DNA of 43,672 nt from an uncultured Peptococcaceae bacterium (GCA_934229395.1 CAKQDL010000010.1:1-43672); one strand, 5' to 3'; positions 13,883 to 23,591 are shown, numbered from the stretch's first letter. Numbers and translations: made by a program. The notes: generated by a model from the sequence alone, not told the origin.

Positions 13883-14989
13883 TTATACTTTATATTTTAT
13901 AAAGCTGCGTTCATTGTCTGCTATTGTAACATCCAACGCATCCCTAAAGGAAGCCTCTAGCAACGTCTTTACAGCCTTTAGCACAAAAATTTCTGTGGCA
14001 AAATGGCTACCATCAACCATACACATTCCGCATTCTGCGGCAGCCTGCGCATCGTGGTACTTCATATCGCCTGTTAGGTACACATCGGCCCCTCGGGCTT
14101 GGGCTGCGCTCATAAATTCGCACGCACTCCCACCGCAAAGGGCTACCTTTTTAATAAGGGTATTTTCGTCGCCAACATAGCTAAGCACCGGCACACTTAA
14201 GATGGTTTTGACCTGTTCGAGCCACGCTCCCAGCGGCGTGGCTTCTTTTAAAGTTCCTATGCGTCCCAAGTAATGTGTTTGGCCAAGGCTGCCATTGTCA
14301 AATACATCATAGGCCACCTCTTCATAAGGATGCGCCTCTTTCATGGCGTTCACCACCCCATCAAGGTTATGGGCATCGACCAAAACTTCTAAGCGTACCT
14401 CGCGCACTTTTTCAAGCTGTCCACACGTGCCCAAAAATGGTTGGGCGCCATCCTCTGGCTGAAATTGACCCATACCGAGGGTTTCCCAAGCACAAGCGCT
14501 GTATGCGCCTTGAGCACCAGCACCAGCAGCGAACATGGCCGCTTTGACCTTCTCACGCGCATCCTCAGGAACAAAGACCACGAGCTTAAAACGATGCTCG
14601 GCAGAGGTTTGCACAAGGCCCTCGACCTCGCCAAGCCCCAAGGCCTGCGCCAGACAATCGTTAACGCCGCCTTGGGCGATGTCCAAGTTGGTGTGGGCGC
14701 TATAGATGGCCACATCATTTTTAATGGCCTTGTGGACCATACGTCCCAAAGCGCTCTCCGTGGTGATGTTTTTCATGGCCTTAAAAATAAACGGGTGGTG
14801 ACTTACGACCATATCAGCCCCCAGGCGCACCGCTTCGTCTAGAATATCTTCCGATGGCGTAAGAGCTAGGAGGATTTTTTTGACCTCGGCCTCGGGATTG
14901 CCCACCATCAGACCAACGTTGTCCCACTCCTCTTGAAGTGTCTTTGGCGCTACGGCTTCTAGGGCACGTGCAATGTCCTTTACTTGCAT
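13883..14989 (-). CDS. Nif3-like dinuclear metal center protein
   Basis: This 368-residue Nif3/YqfO-type protein has metal-binding motifs VSHHPFIFK and YSAHTNLDIAQGGVND in the N-terminal half and DGSHFATE in the C-terminal half. The middle carries the PII/CutA-like insert of the longer YqfO form (RFKLVVFVPEDAREK to HPYEEVAYDVF). Function is uncertain; links to GTP cyclohydrolase I type 2 annotation are historical. The ATG at 14989 is chosen because GGGAGGAGGAACATCC precedes it. It overlaps the end of trmK by ten bases; this trmK-nif3 pairing is conserved in Bacillota. Confidence 0.9.
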   Translation of the reverse strand: MQVKDIARALEAVAPKTLQEEWDNVGLMVGNPEAEVKKILLALTPSEDILDEAVRLGADMVVSHHPFIFKAMKNITTESALGRMVHKAIKNDVAIYSAHTNLDIAQGGVNDCLAQALGLGEVEGLVQTSAEHRFKLVVFVPEDAREKVKAAMFAAGAGAQGAYSACAWETLGMGQFQPEDGAQPFLGTCGQLEKVREVRLEVLVDAHNLDGVVNAMKEAHPYEEVAYDVFDNGSLGQTHYLGRIGTLKEATPLGAWLEQVKTILSVPVLSYVGDENTLIKKVALCGGSACEFMSAAQARGADVYLTGDMKYHDAQAAAECGMCMVDGSHFATEIFVLKAVKTLLEASFRDALDVTIADNERSFIKYKV

Positions 14990-15678
14990 GGATGTTCCTC
15001 CTCCCAACGCATCCAAAGGCTTTGTAGGGTGTCATATTTTTGCGCCACATCCTCGCGCGTTTTGCGCACCTCTTCCCAAGCCTTAAAAAGACGCTGGTCG
15101 CCTTCCTTGCGACTTTTATAATAATTTAAAACCTTGGCATCGTTTGCGTCATAAAGCTGCACGCCAAAATATAGCTCAAGGTCGCTGTAATGAACCGCAT
15201 CCGCGCTTGGCACCATCACGAAGGTTTCATAATAATGGCCGCCCTCAAAAACAACGGTTTCTTCTACGACGGCAAACTGGTTTTCCACAGCCCAGCTGCG
15301 CAGGAGCCATGGCGCAATGTTTGGCGATACCACAATGCGTTTGAGCGCTTTTACCACCTCTGGCGAGGCCTCCAAAATGTCACGCATAAGCCCGGCACCC
15401 ATGCCGGCAATGGTCACGGTATCTACCTCTCCGGCTGCCACTGGCGCCAAGCCATTGCCCAAACGGAGCGTGAGCTTGTCTTCTTTGATGCCCATGCGCC
15501 ACGCGTTTTGCCGCGCTGCATCCAAAGGTCCACGATTGAGGTCGCACCCTAGTGCAAAGCTGGCGCGTCCTGTTTTGACCAACTCAATCGGTAAATACGC
15601 ATGGTCGCAGCCAATATCTGCCACGCGCGCCCCTTCGGGCACACGCTTGTACACTTCTTCTAGTCGTTTTGATAGCAT
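14980..15678 (-). CDS. trmK: tRNA (adenine(22)-N1)-methyltransferase TrmK
   Basis: This 232-residue SAM-dependent methyltransferase has the SAM-binding motif VADIGCDHAYLPIEL (about 19-33) and catalytic-site motif TIAGMGAGLM (about 88-97). These are diagnostic of the TrmK/YqfN family, which makes m1A22 in tRNA. A C-terminal coiled-coil region follows (KSRKEGDQRLFKAWEEVRKT). It lies between pgeF and nif3 in the same direction with short gaps. Confidence 0.93.
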   Translation of the reverse strand: MLSKRLEEVYKRVPEGARVADIGCDHAYLPIELVKTGRASFALGCDLNRGPLDAARQNAWRMGIKEDKLTLRLGNGLAPVAAGEVDTVTIAGMGAGLMRDILEASPEVVKALKRIVVSPNIAPWLLRSWAVENQFAVVEETVVFEGGHYYETFVMVPSADAVHYSDLELYFGVQLYDANDAKVLNYYKSRKEGDQRLFKAWEEVRKTREDVAQKYDTLQSLWMRWEEEHPCK

Positions 15679-15686
15679 ACCTCACC

Positions 15687-16502
15687 TCATTTCAACATGA
15701 TAAAGGCCGCCTGACGACCAACAGTGCCACCAAGGCGTCGGCGATGCGAGAAAAATAAATCATCGCGAGCAAAGGTTGAAAGGTCAACCAAGGTTGTATG
15801 CTCCTTTAAAACGCCGATGGTTGTAAGCTGATCAAGGTTGGCTTGCCAGATATCGAAAGAATATTTGCCATTGTCGCGCGGCTTGAGCAAACACTGTGGA
15901 CGCGTGGAATGAGCGCTGATGGCATCATACACATCCTGCCCCACTTCAAAATTGTCGGGATCCATCGCAGGCCCCACCGTAACCATGATGTCCTCTGCCT
16001 TTGAGCCATAGTTGTCTTGCATGGCCTTGACGGTTTCCATCACAATGCCAGCTGCCGTGCCGCGCCAACCAGCGTGGCAAGCACCAATGGCTTTTTGCAC
16101 AGGGTCATAAAAGAGCACAGGCACGCAATCGGCGTAGGTAATAAAGAGGGCGCGGCGCGCTACATTGGTCACCATGCCATCGGCATCGCCCAAGGCATCG
16201 CGGCCTGTATGGAAGCCCTTGCCGCCGTCGGCACGCTCCACGCACAGCACAGTGTTTGAGTGAATAAAATGAAGGCTCACCACCTCACCTGGGCTAATGC
16301 CAAAATTGCCCACAAAGCGGTCGCGGTTGTCGCGCACATTCATAATATCGTCATCTGTGTGCAGACCTAGGTTTAATGTATCAAAGGGGAACGGACTTTT
16401 ACCACCATGTCTGGTTGAAAAAGCGTGAACGATGCCTTCTTCCTTAGAAAAGGCATCGGCTTCAACCCACACGAGCTTGTTGTTTGTTTTTAACTGGTAC
16501 AT
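15687..16502 (-). CDS. pgeF: Peptidoglycan editing factor PgeF (multicopper polyphenol oxidase/laccase domain)
   Basis: This 271-residue protein of the YfiH/DUF152 family has metal and active-site motifs HFIHSNTV, ITYADCVPVLFY and GACHAGWRGTA, and the C-terminal FFSHRRRLGGTVGRQAAFI. Family knowledge: PgeF removes wrongly incorporated L-Ser from peptidoglycan precursors; relatives act as purine-nucleoside phosphorylases. The ATG at 16502 is preferred over an upstream GTG because TAGGGGTG lies eight bases before it. It begins 11 bases after cydC and is followed by trmK and nif3. Confidence 0.9.
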   Translation of the reverse strand: MYQLKTNNKLVWVEADAFSKEEGIVHAFSTRHGGKSPFPFDTLNLGLHTDDDIMNVRDNRDRFVGNFGISPGEVVSLHFIHSNTVLCVERADGGKGFHTGRDALGDADGMVTNVARRALFITYADCVPVLFYDPVQKAIGACHAGWRGTAAGIVMETVKAMQDNYGSKAEDIMVTVGPAMDPDNFEVGQDVYDAISAHSTRPQCLLKPRDNGKYSFDIWQANLDQLTTIGVLKEHTTLVDLSTFARDDLFFSHRRRLGGTVGRQAAFIMLK

Positions 16503-16513
16503 TTTTCTCACCC

Positions 16514-18238
16514 CTAAAACTGTGATTGTTCAATGTCATAAAAGGCGCGATAGGCGCTATCCTTCTTTTGGAGGAGCGCACTAGGCACACCCTGCTCAAT
16601 GATACTACCATACGAAATAACATAAGCAAAGTCAAGAATATTAAGACATTCTAGACTATGAGAAATAATAATCATTGTTTTATTGCGCCCCCACGCCAAC
16701 AGACGCGACAAAATACGTTCCGCAAGGGCCCGGTCGAGCTTTTGCAGCGCTTCGTCCAAAATTACCACCTGTGGATTGGTTACAACCAAGCGGGCAATGG
16801 CCAAGCGCTGGCGCTGACCACCCGAAAGCATGGCGGCATTTTCGGCCAAAATAGTGTCGAGCCCCTCGGGTAGAGCGCGTACCACATCACCAAGCTCTAC
16901 CATTTCCATGGCCTGCCACAGCTCTTCATCGGTGGCATCGTCCCTAGCAAGCAGGAGATTTTCGCGGATGGTGGCATAAAAGAAATAGCTCGTTTGCTCA
17001 CAGCTGACCACAGTGCGGCGGAGCTTTTCTTTTGGTACATCACCAATAGGCACACCGCCCAAGGTAAGGCTACCGCCATCAAGCTGCCACAAGCCACTCA
17101 AAAGATGAGCAATGGAGCTCTTGCCGCTGCCACTTTCGCCTACAAAAGCCACGTGCGTGCCTTCCTCAATGGTGAGAGAAAGGTTTTCAATCAATTGGCG
17201 CGTATCGTCGTGATAGCTGAAGCACACGTTTTCTGCCACAAGGCGATGTCCGCGCGGCTCGGCTGTACCCTCTGTTTTGGCCATAGCCTCTTTTTTGTAG
17301 GCTTCTTGGAGGGATTTGGCACTGGCAATGGATTCATCCATTTGCAGCATGGCTTCGGGCAATTGCATCACCGCTTCAAAGCTCGCCAAAACGAGCAAGG
17401 CGAGCATGGCAACCTCTACGCCCTCGAGTCCTCCCTGTGCCACAGGATTGGCCAGCATAAGCAGCACCACAAGCATGGTCAGGTGGCTCAAAACAAAAAC
17501 GCCACGGTTCACAAGGCGCTTTTTGGCGCTCATACGATAGGCCTGTGTGGTGAGTGTTTTGAAGTCCTCTGTAAGCTTCTTTTCTACCTCGCGCGCCTTC
17601 TGATAGAGCTTTAAATCTGTAAGCCCTTGCTTATATTCCAAGAAGGCTTCGCTCGTTTCATCCTTTTGCAGGGCAAGGCATTCCTTGGCGCTGCGGTCTG
17701 TGGCCGTTGCCAAAAATGGCACCACAATGCCGGCCAAAAGATGGCCCACAGCCAAGGGCACCACCAAAATCGGCACGTACTGCCACAAAAAGACAGCCGT
17801 CACCACAAAAACAATCAAGCTCCCAACAGGCACCGATACGGCCTTGAGATAGAAATATTGTAGGGTTTGAATGTCCGAAATAAATTGGTTATAAAGCTTA
17901 CCCTTGGAATAATTTGGCATAGCGTCCGGCACTAGGGGCTCAAGGTGCTCGTAAAAATCCTTGCGCAAAAAGCCTAAAATGCGAAAGGCAATGCTATGGT
18001 TGAGAAGCCTTTCGGCATAGCGCATAAGAGCGCGGCCAATGCCAAAAAAGCGCACACCGGTAATAAGCGGCATCAACAAGAGAACCTCTGTGGTGATGGC
18101 CGCCTTTGACAGGAGAAGGCCTGATGTGGCCAAAAGGCCAGCGTTGCCCAAAACTGTGAGGGCCACCAAAAGGCTACCTGCCAAAACGCGCAGCTTATAC
18201 GGCGCCAAAAGGTGCAGCATCCATTTTATGGTACTCAT
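16514..18238 (-). CDS. cydC: Thiol reductant ABC exporter subunit CydC
   Basis: This 574-residue fused permease-ATPase has six membrane segments in the first 300 or so residues, including LLATSGLLLSKAA and RYAERLLNHSIAFRIL as in CydC. The ATPase domain has Walker A GESGSGKSS, signature LSGGQRQRLAIA and Walker B VVILDEALQKLD; the usual DEPT is changed to DEAL. With CydD it forms a heterodimeric exporter of glutathione or cysteine, or a heme-linked regulator, needed for cytochrome bd assembly. The start overlaps the cydD stop (TAATG). Confidence 0.93.
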   Translation of the reverse strand: MSTIKWMLHLLAPYKLRVLAGSLLVALTVLGNAGLLATSGLLLSKAAITTEVLLLMPLITGVRFFGIGRALMRYAERLLNHSIAFRILGFLRKDFYEHLEPLVPDAMPNYSKGKLYNQFISDIQTLQYFYLKAVSVPVGSLIVFVVTAVFLWQYVPILVVPLAVGHLLAGIVVPFLATATDRSAKECLALQKDETSEAFLEYKQGLTDLKLYQKAREVEKKLTEDFKTLTTQAYRMSAKKRLVNRGVFVLSHLTMLVVLLMLANPVAQGGLEGVEVAMLALLVLASFEAVMQLPEAMLQMDESIASAKSLQEAYKKEAMAKTEGTAEPRGHRLVAENVCFSYHDDTRQLIENLSLTIEEGTHVAFVGESGSGKSSIAHLLSGLWQLDGGSLTLGGVPIGDVPKEKLRRTVVSCEQTSYFFYATIRENLLLARDDATDEELWQAMEMVELGDVVRALPEGLDTILAENAAMLSGGQRQRLAIARLVVTNPQVVILDEALQKLDRALAERILSRLLAWGRNKTMIIISHSLECLNILDFAYVISYGSIIEQGVPSALLQKKDSAYRAFYDIEQSQF

Positions 18239-19950
18239 TACTTCTCCTCCCTTGCATTTATTTTTCCGTTTTGATCGACAACATCACTGTAGCGCCCACG
18301 TTTTACAATGCGCCCCTTTTCGAGAACGATGATGTCATCCACCTCGCGCAAGGTTTGTAAACGGTGGGCAATAATCCAGCTCATTTTTTCCTTTGTGAGG
18401 GAGGTGAGGGCTTCTACCACGAGTTTTTCGCTTTCAACATCGAGGTTGTCGGTCATTTCGTCCAAAAAGAGCACATCGCTCTCTCTATAAAGAGCACGCG
18501 CAATAAGCATAAGGGCTGTTTGGCCCCCAGAAAGGGTCACCCCGCCTTGGCCAATGGTGGTGTCAAGGCCATTTTTGGTGGTACGCAAAAGCTTCGCAAG
18601 CCCAACCTCATCGCTTAGAGCATCCACACGCGCGTAGTGCGCGCTAGAAAGCCCCGTTTCTAAGGCAATGTTTTCGGCCACGATGCCGCGAAAAATATAA
18701 GGGCGCTGGAGTACTGCAGCGAGGCGCTCCTGGTAAGCCGCGAGCTGCCATTCGTCCAAAGGCACATCGTTTACATAAATGCGCCCCTCTGTTGGCTGCA
18801 AAAAGCCCATGGCGAGCATCATAAGGGTGGATTTGCCACTGCCGCTTTCACCCACAAAGGCCACCGAGTGCGCGCCCTCGAGGGTGATGGATACATCCTT
18901 AACGGCATCCTCAGCAGCATCTGGATAACGGTACGACACATGGTCAAAACGAATAGATGTCACGCGTGAAGCCACAAAATCGCCAGCCCCCTCCTCTGCC
19001 TCATCCATGGCCAAAAAATCGTAGATGCTATTGCTCGCCTCTTGGGCATTAATGGACGCATGGAAATATTGACCCAGGGTGCGCATTGGCTGATAATATT
19101 CAGGCGCTAGGAGCAAAATATAAAAGGCAGTCAAAAAGTCCAAGGTACCGTTGCAAAGGCGCAGACCCAAACCCACCGCCACCATGGCAATTGAAATGGT
19201 GGCCACAAGCTCCAAGGCCAAGGACGAAATAAAGGCCCATTTTTGCACTGAAAACGTCGCCTTGCGGTAGGCTTCGCTGATTTGTCCAATTTTTTCGCCC
19301 TGCTTCTTGCTGTGACCTAGGCTTTTTAGGGTCATAAGCCCTTCGAGCACATCCTCAAGATAGGCCGAAAATTTGGTGAGCACAATCCATTGGCGCACGC
19401 TCTCGCGCTTGGTCCACTTGCCAATGAGAATCATAAACATAGGAATGAGCGGAATGGTCACAAGCATAATCACGCCACTGATGAAATCGCGTGGAAACAC
19501 CACCACCAAAAAGAGCAGTGGAATAAATACAGCCTTGTACAGCTGTGGAAGATAGCCGCTAAAATAGTTTTCCACAGTGTCTACGCCATCATACAAAAGC
19601 CCCAAGATTTTACCTTGCTGGAGCTTGTCCAATTGTGTTGGCGCGAGCTTTGCAAGCTTGGCGATGATTTTGGCGCGCAAGCCGCCTTGCACCTTCGCCG
19701 AAAGCTTGATGGCTGCCATATCCTCCAAAGCCTCTAAGCCCACGCGTGATAAAAGGGCCACCACGGCACAGGCAAAAAGCGGCCAAAGGTCCGCGAGCTC
19801 CATCCCCCTTAAAAACAGGCCATCAACCATTTTGGCCACAAACCACGTCTGCACCAAAATAGCCCCAGCGCCCAAAAGGCCAAAAACCACAGTGAGGATG
19901 AAAAGTCCTCTGTGTGCGCTTGCTTCTTTTAATAAATTTTTATCTACCAA
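18238..19950 (-). CDS. cydD: Thiol reductant ABC exporter subunit CydD
   Basis: This protein of about 570 residues is a fused permease-ATPase. Membrane part: QTWFVAKMVDGLFL and the VSQQ-type linker segment. ATPase part: Walker A GESGSGKST, signature LSGGQTALMLIARALY and Walker B DVLFLDEMTDNLD. A TTG start at 19950 is preferred because AGGAGG lies eight bases upstream; the GTG three codons earlier would touch the RBS. It follows cydB after a hairpin and is coupled to cydC. Confidence 0.92.
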   Translation of the reverse strand: MVDKNLLKEASAHRGLFILTVVFGLLGAGAILVQTWFVAKMVDGLFLRGMELADLWPLFACAVVALLSRVGLEALEDMAAIKLSAKVQGGLRAKIIAKLAKLAPTQLDKLQQGKILGLLYDGVDTVENYFSGYLPQLYKAVFIPLLFLVVVFPRDFISGVIMLVTIPLIPMFMILIGKWTKRESVRQWIVLTKFSAYLEDVLEGLMTLKSLGHSKKQGEKIGQISEAYRKATFSVQKWAFISSLALELVATISIAMVAVGLGLRLCNGTLDFLTAFYILLLAPEYYQPMRTLGQYFHASINAQEASNSIYDFLAMDEAEEGAGDFVASRVTSIRFDHVSYRYPDAAEDAVKDVSITLEGAHSVAFVGESGSGKSTLMMLAMGFLQPTEGRIYVNDVPLDEWQLAAYQERLAAVLQRPYIFRGIVAENIALETGLSSAHYARVDALSDEVGLAKLLRTTKNGLDTTIGQGGVTLSGGQTALMLIARALYRESDVLFLDEMTDNLDVESEKLVVEALTSLTKEKMSWIIAHRLQTLREVDDIIVLEKGRIVKRGRYSDVVDQNGKINAREEK

Positions 19951-19979
19951 GGCTTTCACCTCCTAATAGGTTGTGATAT

Positions 19980-20012
19980 TAAAAAGCGCCTCTCCTTCGA
20001 GAGACGCTTTAT
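19980..20012 (-). terminator. Hairpin between cydB and cydD (terminator or attenuator)
   Basis: On the minus strand AAAGCGTCTCTC / GAGAGGCGCTTT pair around loop GAAG, followed by five T. It probably reduces read-through from cydAB into cydDC. No separate promoter is evident in the remaining short gap. Confidence 0.7.
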
Positions 20013-20018
20013 TTTGTT

Positions 20019-21026
20019 TTAGTACTTCACGTTCTTCTTGGTAACGCGTGCGCGGAACACATAGAAGGACCAAATTTGATAAGCCAAAACGATTGGCACC
20101 ATGGTAAAGGCCACCTTCGTCATAAAGCTCAAGGTCTTTGGTGAAGAGGATGCATTGTAAATATCGAGGCTGTAGGCTGGATCAATGTTGGAAATCATGA
20201 TGTTTGGGAACATCCCAGCAAAGACACCAAACACACAGAAGGCAATAGCAAGGCCAATGAAGATAAAGGCTTTGCCGCTGGCTTTTTTCTTTGTAAAAAG
20301 CACAGAGAGAATCATAGATACCGCTACCAAAGCCACAAAGAGAAGTGCGAGCATGCTGTCAAACATGGTGCTTGCAAAGAAGGCCCATACCACCCAAGCC
20401 ACAGTAACAACAATCATCACTGGGCCAAGCTTTTCAGCCAAGGCTTGCGCACGGTTCAAAACGGTTTCTTCGCCAGCCTTTAGCATGATGTAGCAAGCAC
20501 CATGATAAAGGAAGATGAGAAGAAGCATCACGCCGCCCAAAATGCAGAACGGACGCAAAAGGGTGAAGAAAGAACCGGCATATTGCATATTTTCGTCAAT
20601 CGGTACACCAATCACAAGGTTGGACACCGCCACGCCCCAAAGCACTGCAGACAAGAGGGAAGAAATGGCAATGACCATATCCCAGTTCTTGCGCCAGGTT
20701 TGGCTAGGCATGAGGCTACGGAATTCGATACCAGTTGCACGAAGGATGAGTGTTAAGAGAATGAGGAACAGTGCTAAGTAGAAGCCACTAAACATGGTTG
20801 CATATACATGAGGGAAGGCTGCAAACATTGCCCCACCGGCAGTAATCAGCCAAACCTCGTTACCATCCCAAAACGGCCCAATGGTGTTTAGTACAACGCG
20901 GCGTTCGTTGTCATCCTTCCCAAGGATAGGAATAAGAGCGCCAACACCATAGTCAAAGCCTTCAAGAAAGAAGAAGCCTACAAAGAGCACCGTAATGAGG
21001 ATAAACCAAAGAATATTTAGATCCAT
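20019..21026 (-). CDS. cydB: Cytochrome bd ubiquinol oxidase subunit II
   Basis: This 335-residue protein has about nine membrane segments and starts LNILWFILITVLFVGFFFLEGFDYGVG, the classical CydB N-terminus. The motif GPFWDGNEVWLITAGGAMFAAFP (about 50-72) is also diagnostic. It forms the membrane quinol oxidase with CydA, reducing O2 to water and generating proton motive force at low oxygen. The start overlaps the end of cydA by ten bases, with GGAGGGCTCGTT before the ATG. Confidence 0.95.
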   Translation of the reverse strand: MDLNILWFILITVLFVGFFFLEGFDYGVGALIPILGKDDNERRVVLNTIGPFWDGNEVWLITAGGAMFAAFPHVYATMFSGFYLALFLILLTLILRATGIEFRSLMPSQTWRKNWDMVIAISSLLSAVLWGVAVSNLVIGVPIDENMQYAGSFFTLLRPFCILGGVMLLLIFLYHGACYIMLKAGEETVLNRAQALAEKLGPVMIVVTVAWVVWAFFASTMFDSMLALLFVALVAVSMILSVLFTKKKASGKAFIFIGLAIAFCVFGVFAGMFPNIMISNIDPAYSLDIYNASSSPKTLSFMTKVAFTMVPIVLAYQIWSFYVFRARVTKKNVKY

Positions 21027-22396
21027 AACGAGCCCTCCTCTTTTGCTTGTGGCGCCTTGTCAGCGTCTTCTACAGTTTTTGCAGAACGCACCAAGAGGCC
21101 AACATCAATCACTGCCAATACGAGGTATACGAGGGTGAAGCCCACCAAGGTAATGAGAACCTCTGGACCAGATACCACCTGTGATACCGCATCGGCTGTT
21201 TTTTGTAAACCATACACAATCCAAGGCTGACGGCCCACTTCAGTGAGAATCCAGCCAAAGGTATTGGCAATGTATGGCATAATCATCATAGGTAAGAATA
21301 CCACAAGAAGCTTGTCGCCCTTTAGGGTGCGGCCAGTCTTTTGCAAGAAAAGCGCGCCCAAAGCGGCCAAAATCATCAGCATACCAGCGCCGACCATGAA
21401 GCGGAAGCTCCAGAACATCAGTGGCACATCTGGAATGTAGTTGCCTTCACCGTATTCAGCTTCCATTTGTTCTTGAAGATTGTTGATACCTTGTACTTCT
21501 TCGGTAAAGTTGTTGTGTGCCATAAAGCTAAGCATACCAGGCACAGCAATTTCAAAGGTGTTTTCCTTGTTTTCAGTATCAATGCCTGCAACGAGCGCAA
21601 GTGGTGCTTTTTCGGTAGTTTCCCACAGTGCTTCCATGGCAGCCATCTTCATTGGTACTTCCTTTGTAAGGTATTGGCCTTGCATATGGCCAACGCCTGC
21701 TACGGCAAGGCTGGCTACAAGGGCCATAACAGCTGCGAACTTAAAGGAAGATTTCATTACAGCTATGTTTTTCTTCTTTAACAAGTGATAAGCGCTGATG
21801 CCGAGCATAAAGAAGGATGCTGTAGCAAGGCCAGCGGTAAATACGTGAGCAAATTGGTGGAAGAAGTAGGAGTTACCTACAACGGCTGCAAAGCTGTCCA
21901 TTTCTGCACGGCCATTGTTGAGCACATAGCCTTGTGGGTGCTGCATAAAGGAGTTTGCAACCAAAATCCACATTGCAGAAAGGTTGGATGCAATGGCCAC
22001 AAGCCAAATGCTTGCGAGGTGAAGGCCCTTTGGTAAACGGTCCCAGCCAAACATCCACACACCCAAGAAAGTGGATTCAATAAAGAAGGTCAAGAGCGCT
22101 TCAATGGCGAGCGGTGCACCAAAGATGTCACCCATAAAACGTGCGTATTCAGACCAGTTCATCCCAAATTGGAATTCCTGAACAAGCCCTGTTGCTACAC
22201 CCATGATGAAGTTGATAAGGAAAAGCTTTCCCCAGAACTTGGTCATGGTTTTGTACTTCGGATCCTTTGTCTTGTAATACTTTGTTTGAATCATGGCTGT
22301 CATGATGGACAAGCCGAGGGTTAGTGGCACGAAGAGAAAGTGATAAACGGTAGTAACAGCAAACTGCCAGCGTGCCAAAAGTAATGCGTCGAGCAT
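21017..22396 (-). CDS. cydA: Cytochrome bd ubiquinol oxidase subunit I
   Basis: This 459-residue subunit has the heme ligands His19 (VYHF), His184 (QFAHVF) and Met334 (FWSFRFMVG), acidic residues Glu99 and Glu107 in the heme d region, and the quinol-site motif GRQPW (388-392). The region after GQYLTKEVPMKMAAMEALWET is short, so this is the short-Q-loop form typical of Bacillota. The protein catalyses quinol oxidation coupled to O2 reduction. RBS AAAGGAGGATTCCT. No cydX-like small gene is seen after cydB. Its presence implies microaerobic respiration or oxygen detoxification. Confidence 0.96.
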   Translation of the reverse strand: MLDALLLARWQFAVTTVYHFLFVPLTLGLSIMTAMIQTKYYKTKDPKYKTMTKFWGKLFLINFIMGVATGLVQEFQFGMNWSEYARFMGDIFGAPLAIEALLTFFIESTFLGVWMFGWDRLPKGLHLASIWLVAIASNLSAMWILVANSFMQHPQGYVLNNGRAEMDSFAAVVGNSYFFHQFAHVFTAGLATASFFMLGISAYHLLKKKNIAVMKSSFKFAAVMALVASLAVAGVGHMQGQYLTKEVPMKMAAMEALWETTEKAPLALVAGIDTENKENTFEIAVPGMLSFMAHNNFTEEVQGINNLQEQMEAEYGEGNYIPDVPLMFWSFRFMVGAGMLMILAALGALFLQKTGRTLKGDKLLVVFLPMMIMPYIANTFGWILTEVGRQPWIVYGLQKTADAVSQVVSGPEVLITLVGFTLVYLVLAVIDVGLLVRSAKTVEDADKAPQAKEEGSLWI

Positions 22397-22430
22397 AGGA
22401 ATCCTCCTTTCCTTTTTCTAACGCTTTTTT

Positions 22431-22814
22431 TTATTTTACAGCGATTGCTTCAATTTCTACTTGCACGTCCTTCGGAAGTCTTGCAACCTCTACACAACCA
22501 CGTGCTGGTGCTGCAGTTTCAAAATATTTACCGTAAGCTTCGTTAACGGTAGCAAAGTTGTTCATGTCCTTCACAAAGATAGTGGTTTTTACGATGGCAT
22601 CCATGCCCACGCCAGCCTCTGCCAAAATGGCCTTAATGTTTTCCATGCAGCGTGTGGTTTGAACAGTGATATCACCTTCAACCAAGGTGTTGGTGGCTGG
22701 GTCAATTGGAATTTGGCCAGAAACGAAAATCATTTCGCCGCTTGCTACGATACCTTGAGAATATGGACCAAGAGCCTTTGGTGCGGATGTGGTTGCGATA
22801 ACTTGTTTTGACAT
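22431..22814 (-). CDS. ridA: RidA family reactive intermediate deaminase
   Basis: This 127-residue YjgF/YER057c/UK114 protein has PYSQGIVASGEMIFVSGQIP (about 17-36) and the C-terminal ARGCVEVARLPKDVQVEIEAIA, with the substrate-binding Arg. It hydrolyses reactive enamine/imine intermediates from PLP enzymes to ketoacids and ammonia. ATG 22814 is chosen because GGAGGACTGTATT precedes it. It lies 34 bases upstream of cydA on the same strand and may be cotranscribed. Confidence 0.93.
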   Translation of the reverse strand: MSKQVIATTSAPKALGPYSQGIVASGEMIFVSGQIPIDPATNTLVEGDITVQTTRCMENIKAILAEAGVGMDAIVKTTIFVKDMNNFATVNEAYGKYFETAAPARGCVEVARLPKDVQVEIEAIAVK

Positions 22815-22853
22815 AATACAGTCCTCCATTTTTAGAATATTTTAATCATTCCC

Positions 22854-23591
22854 TCACCGGTCATGTTTTATACTGTTATTATAAATCCTCTTCGGCGAAA
22901 ATGCAATATAATCTGCACTTATCAGGTCATATTTTATAGATATTTCTTCATCCACGCTAAAATTTCTCCCTTCCTCGCCGTGTAAATGGCCAAAAATAAC
23001 GCGGTCCACCGCATAGCGCGCAAAAAGCGTGGCGTACGCATCCAAGAGCCTGCCCTCTTCAAAAGGTGGGTAATGGGTCACGACCACGCGCTCTCCCTCC
23101 TTTGGCCCGTCCATTTTGAAGGCACGCTCTAGTCGCAAGACTTCCCTATTCACCAGCTTCTTTTTGTGCGCCTCGCCAAGCATATCCTCGCCACTGTAGC
23201 CCTTGCTGCCAAAAAGTGCAACATTTCCCAAGCGTATGGCATCGCCTTCTAGGGCATAGATACCTTCAGGAAGTACGGCGCGCACCTTTTGCGTGCTCTC
23301 CCACCAATAATCGTGGTTGCCGCGCACCATGATTTTTTTGCCAGGCAGTGATGCTAGCCACGCAAAAAAAGCTTTGGCCTCCTCTAAGGTGTTGCCCCAA
23401 AATAAATCGCCTGCCAGGAGCATCGCGTCCTCTTCCTTGACCACGGTGCGCCACGCCTCTTCTATTTTTTCTTCGTGGTTGTACCAGATGGAATCAAAAA
23501 CATCCATGGGCTTTCTTTTTTCTTCAGCTAGGCCTATGGACAAATGCAAATCACTGATGGCCCAAATGCTTGCCACCTCAAACCTCGTCAT
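22854..23591 (-). CDS. Calcineurin-like metallophosphoesterase
   Basis: This 245-residue protein has the five metallophosphoesterase motifs: ISDLHLS (about 12-18), LAGDLFWGNT, VRGNHDYWW, VVTHYPPFEEG and IFGHLHG. All metal ligands (D, H, D, N-H, H, H-x-H) are present. It belongs to the soluble YkuE/COG1768-like cytoplasmic group; the substrate is unknown. RBS AAGGACGGGG before the ATG. It diverges from uppP across 111 bases and ends 39 bases before ridA. Confidence 0.88.
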   Translation of the reverse strand: MTRFEVASIWAISDLHLSIGLAEEKRKPMDVFDSIWYNHEEKIEEAWRTVVKEEDAMLLAGDLFWGNTLEEAKAFFAWLASLPGKKIMVRGNHDYWWESTQKVRAVLPEGIYALEGDAIRLGNVALFGSKGYSGEDMLGEAHKKKLVNREVLRLERAFKMDGPKEGERVVVTHYPPFEEGRLLDAYATLFARYAVDRVIFGHLHGEEGRNFSVDEEISIKYDLISADYIAFSPKRIYNNSIKHDR

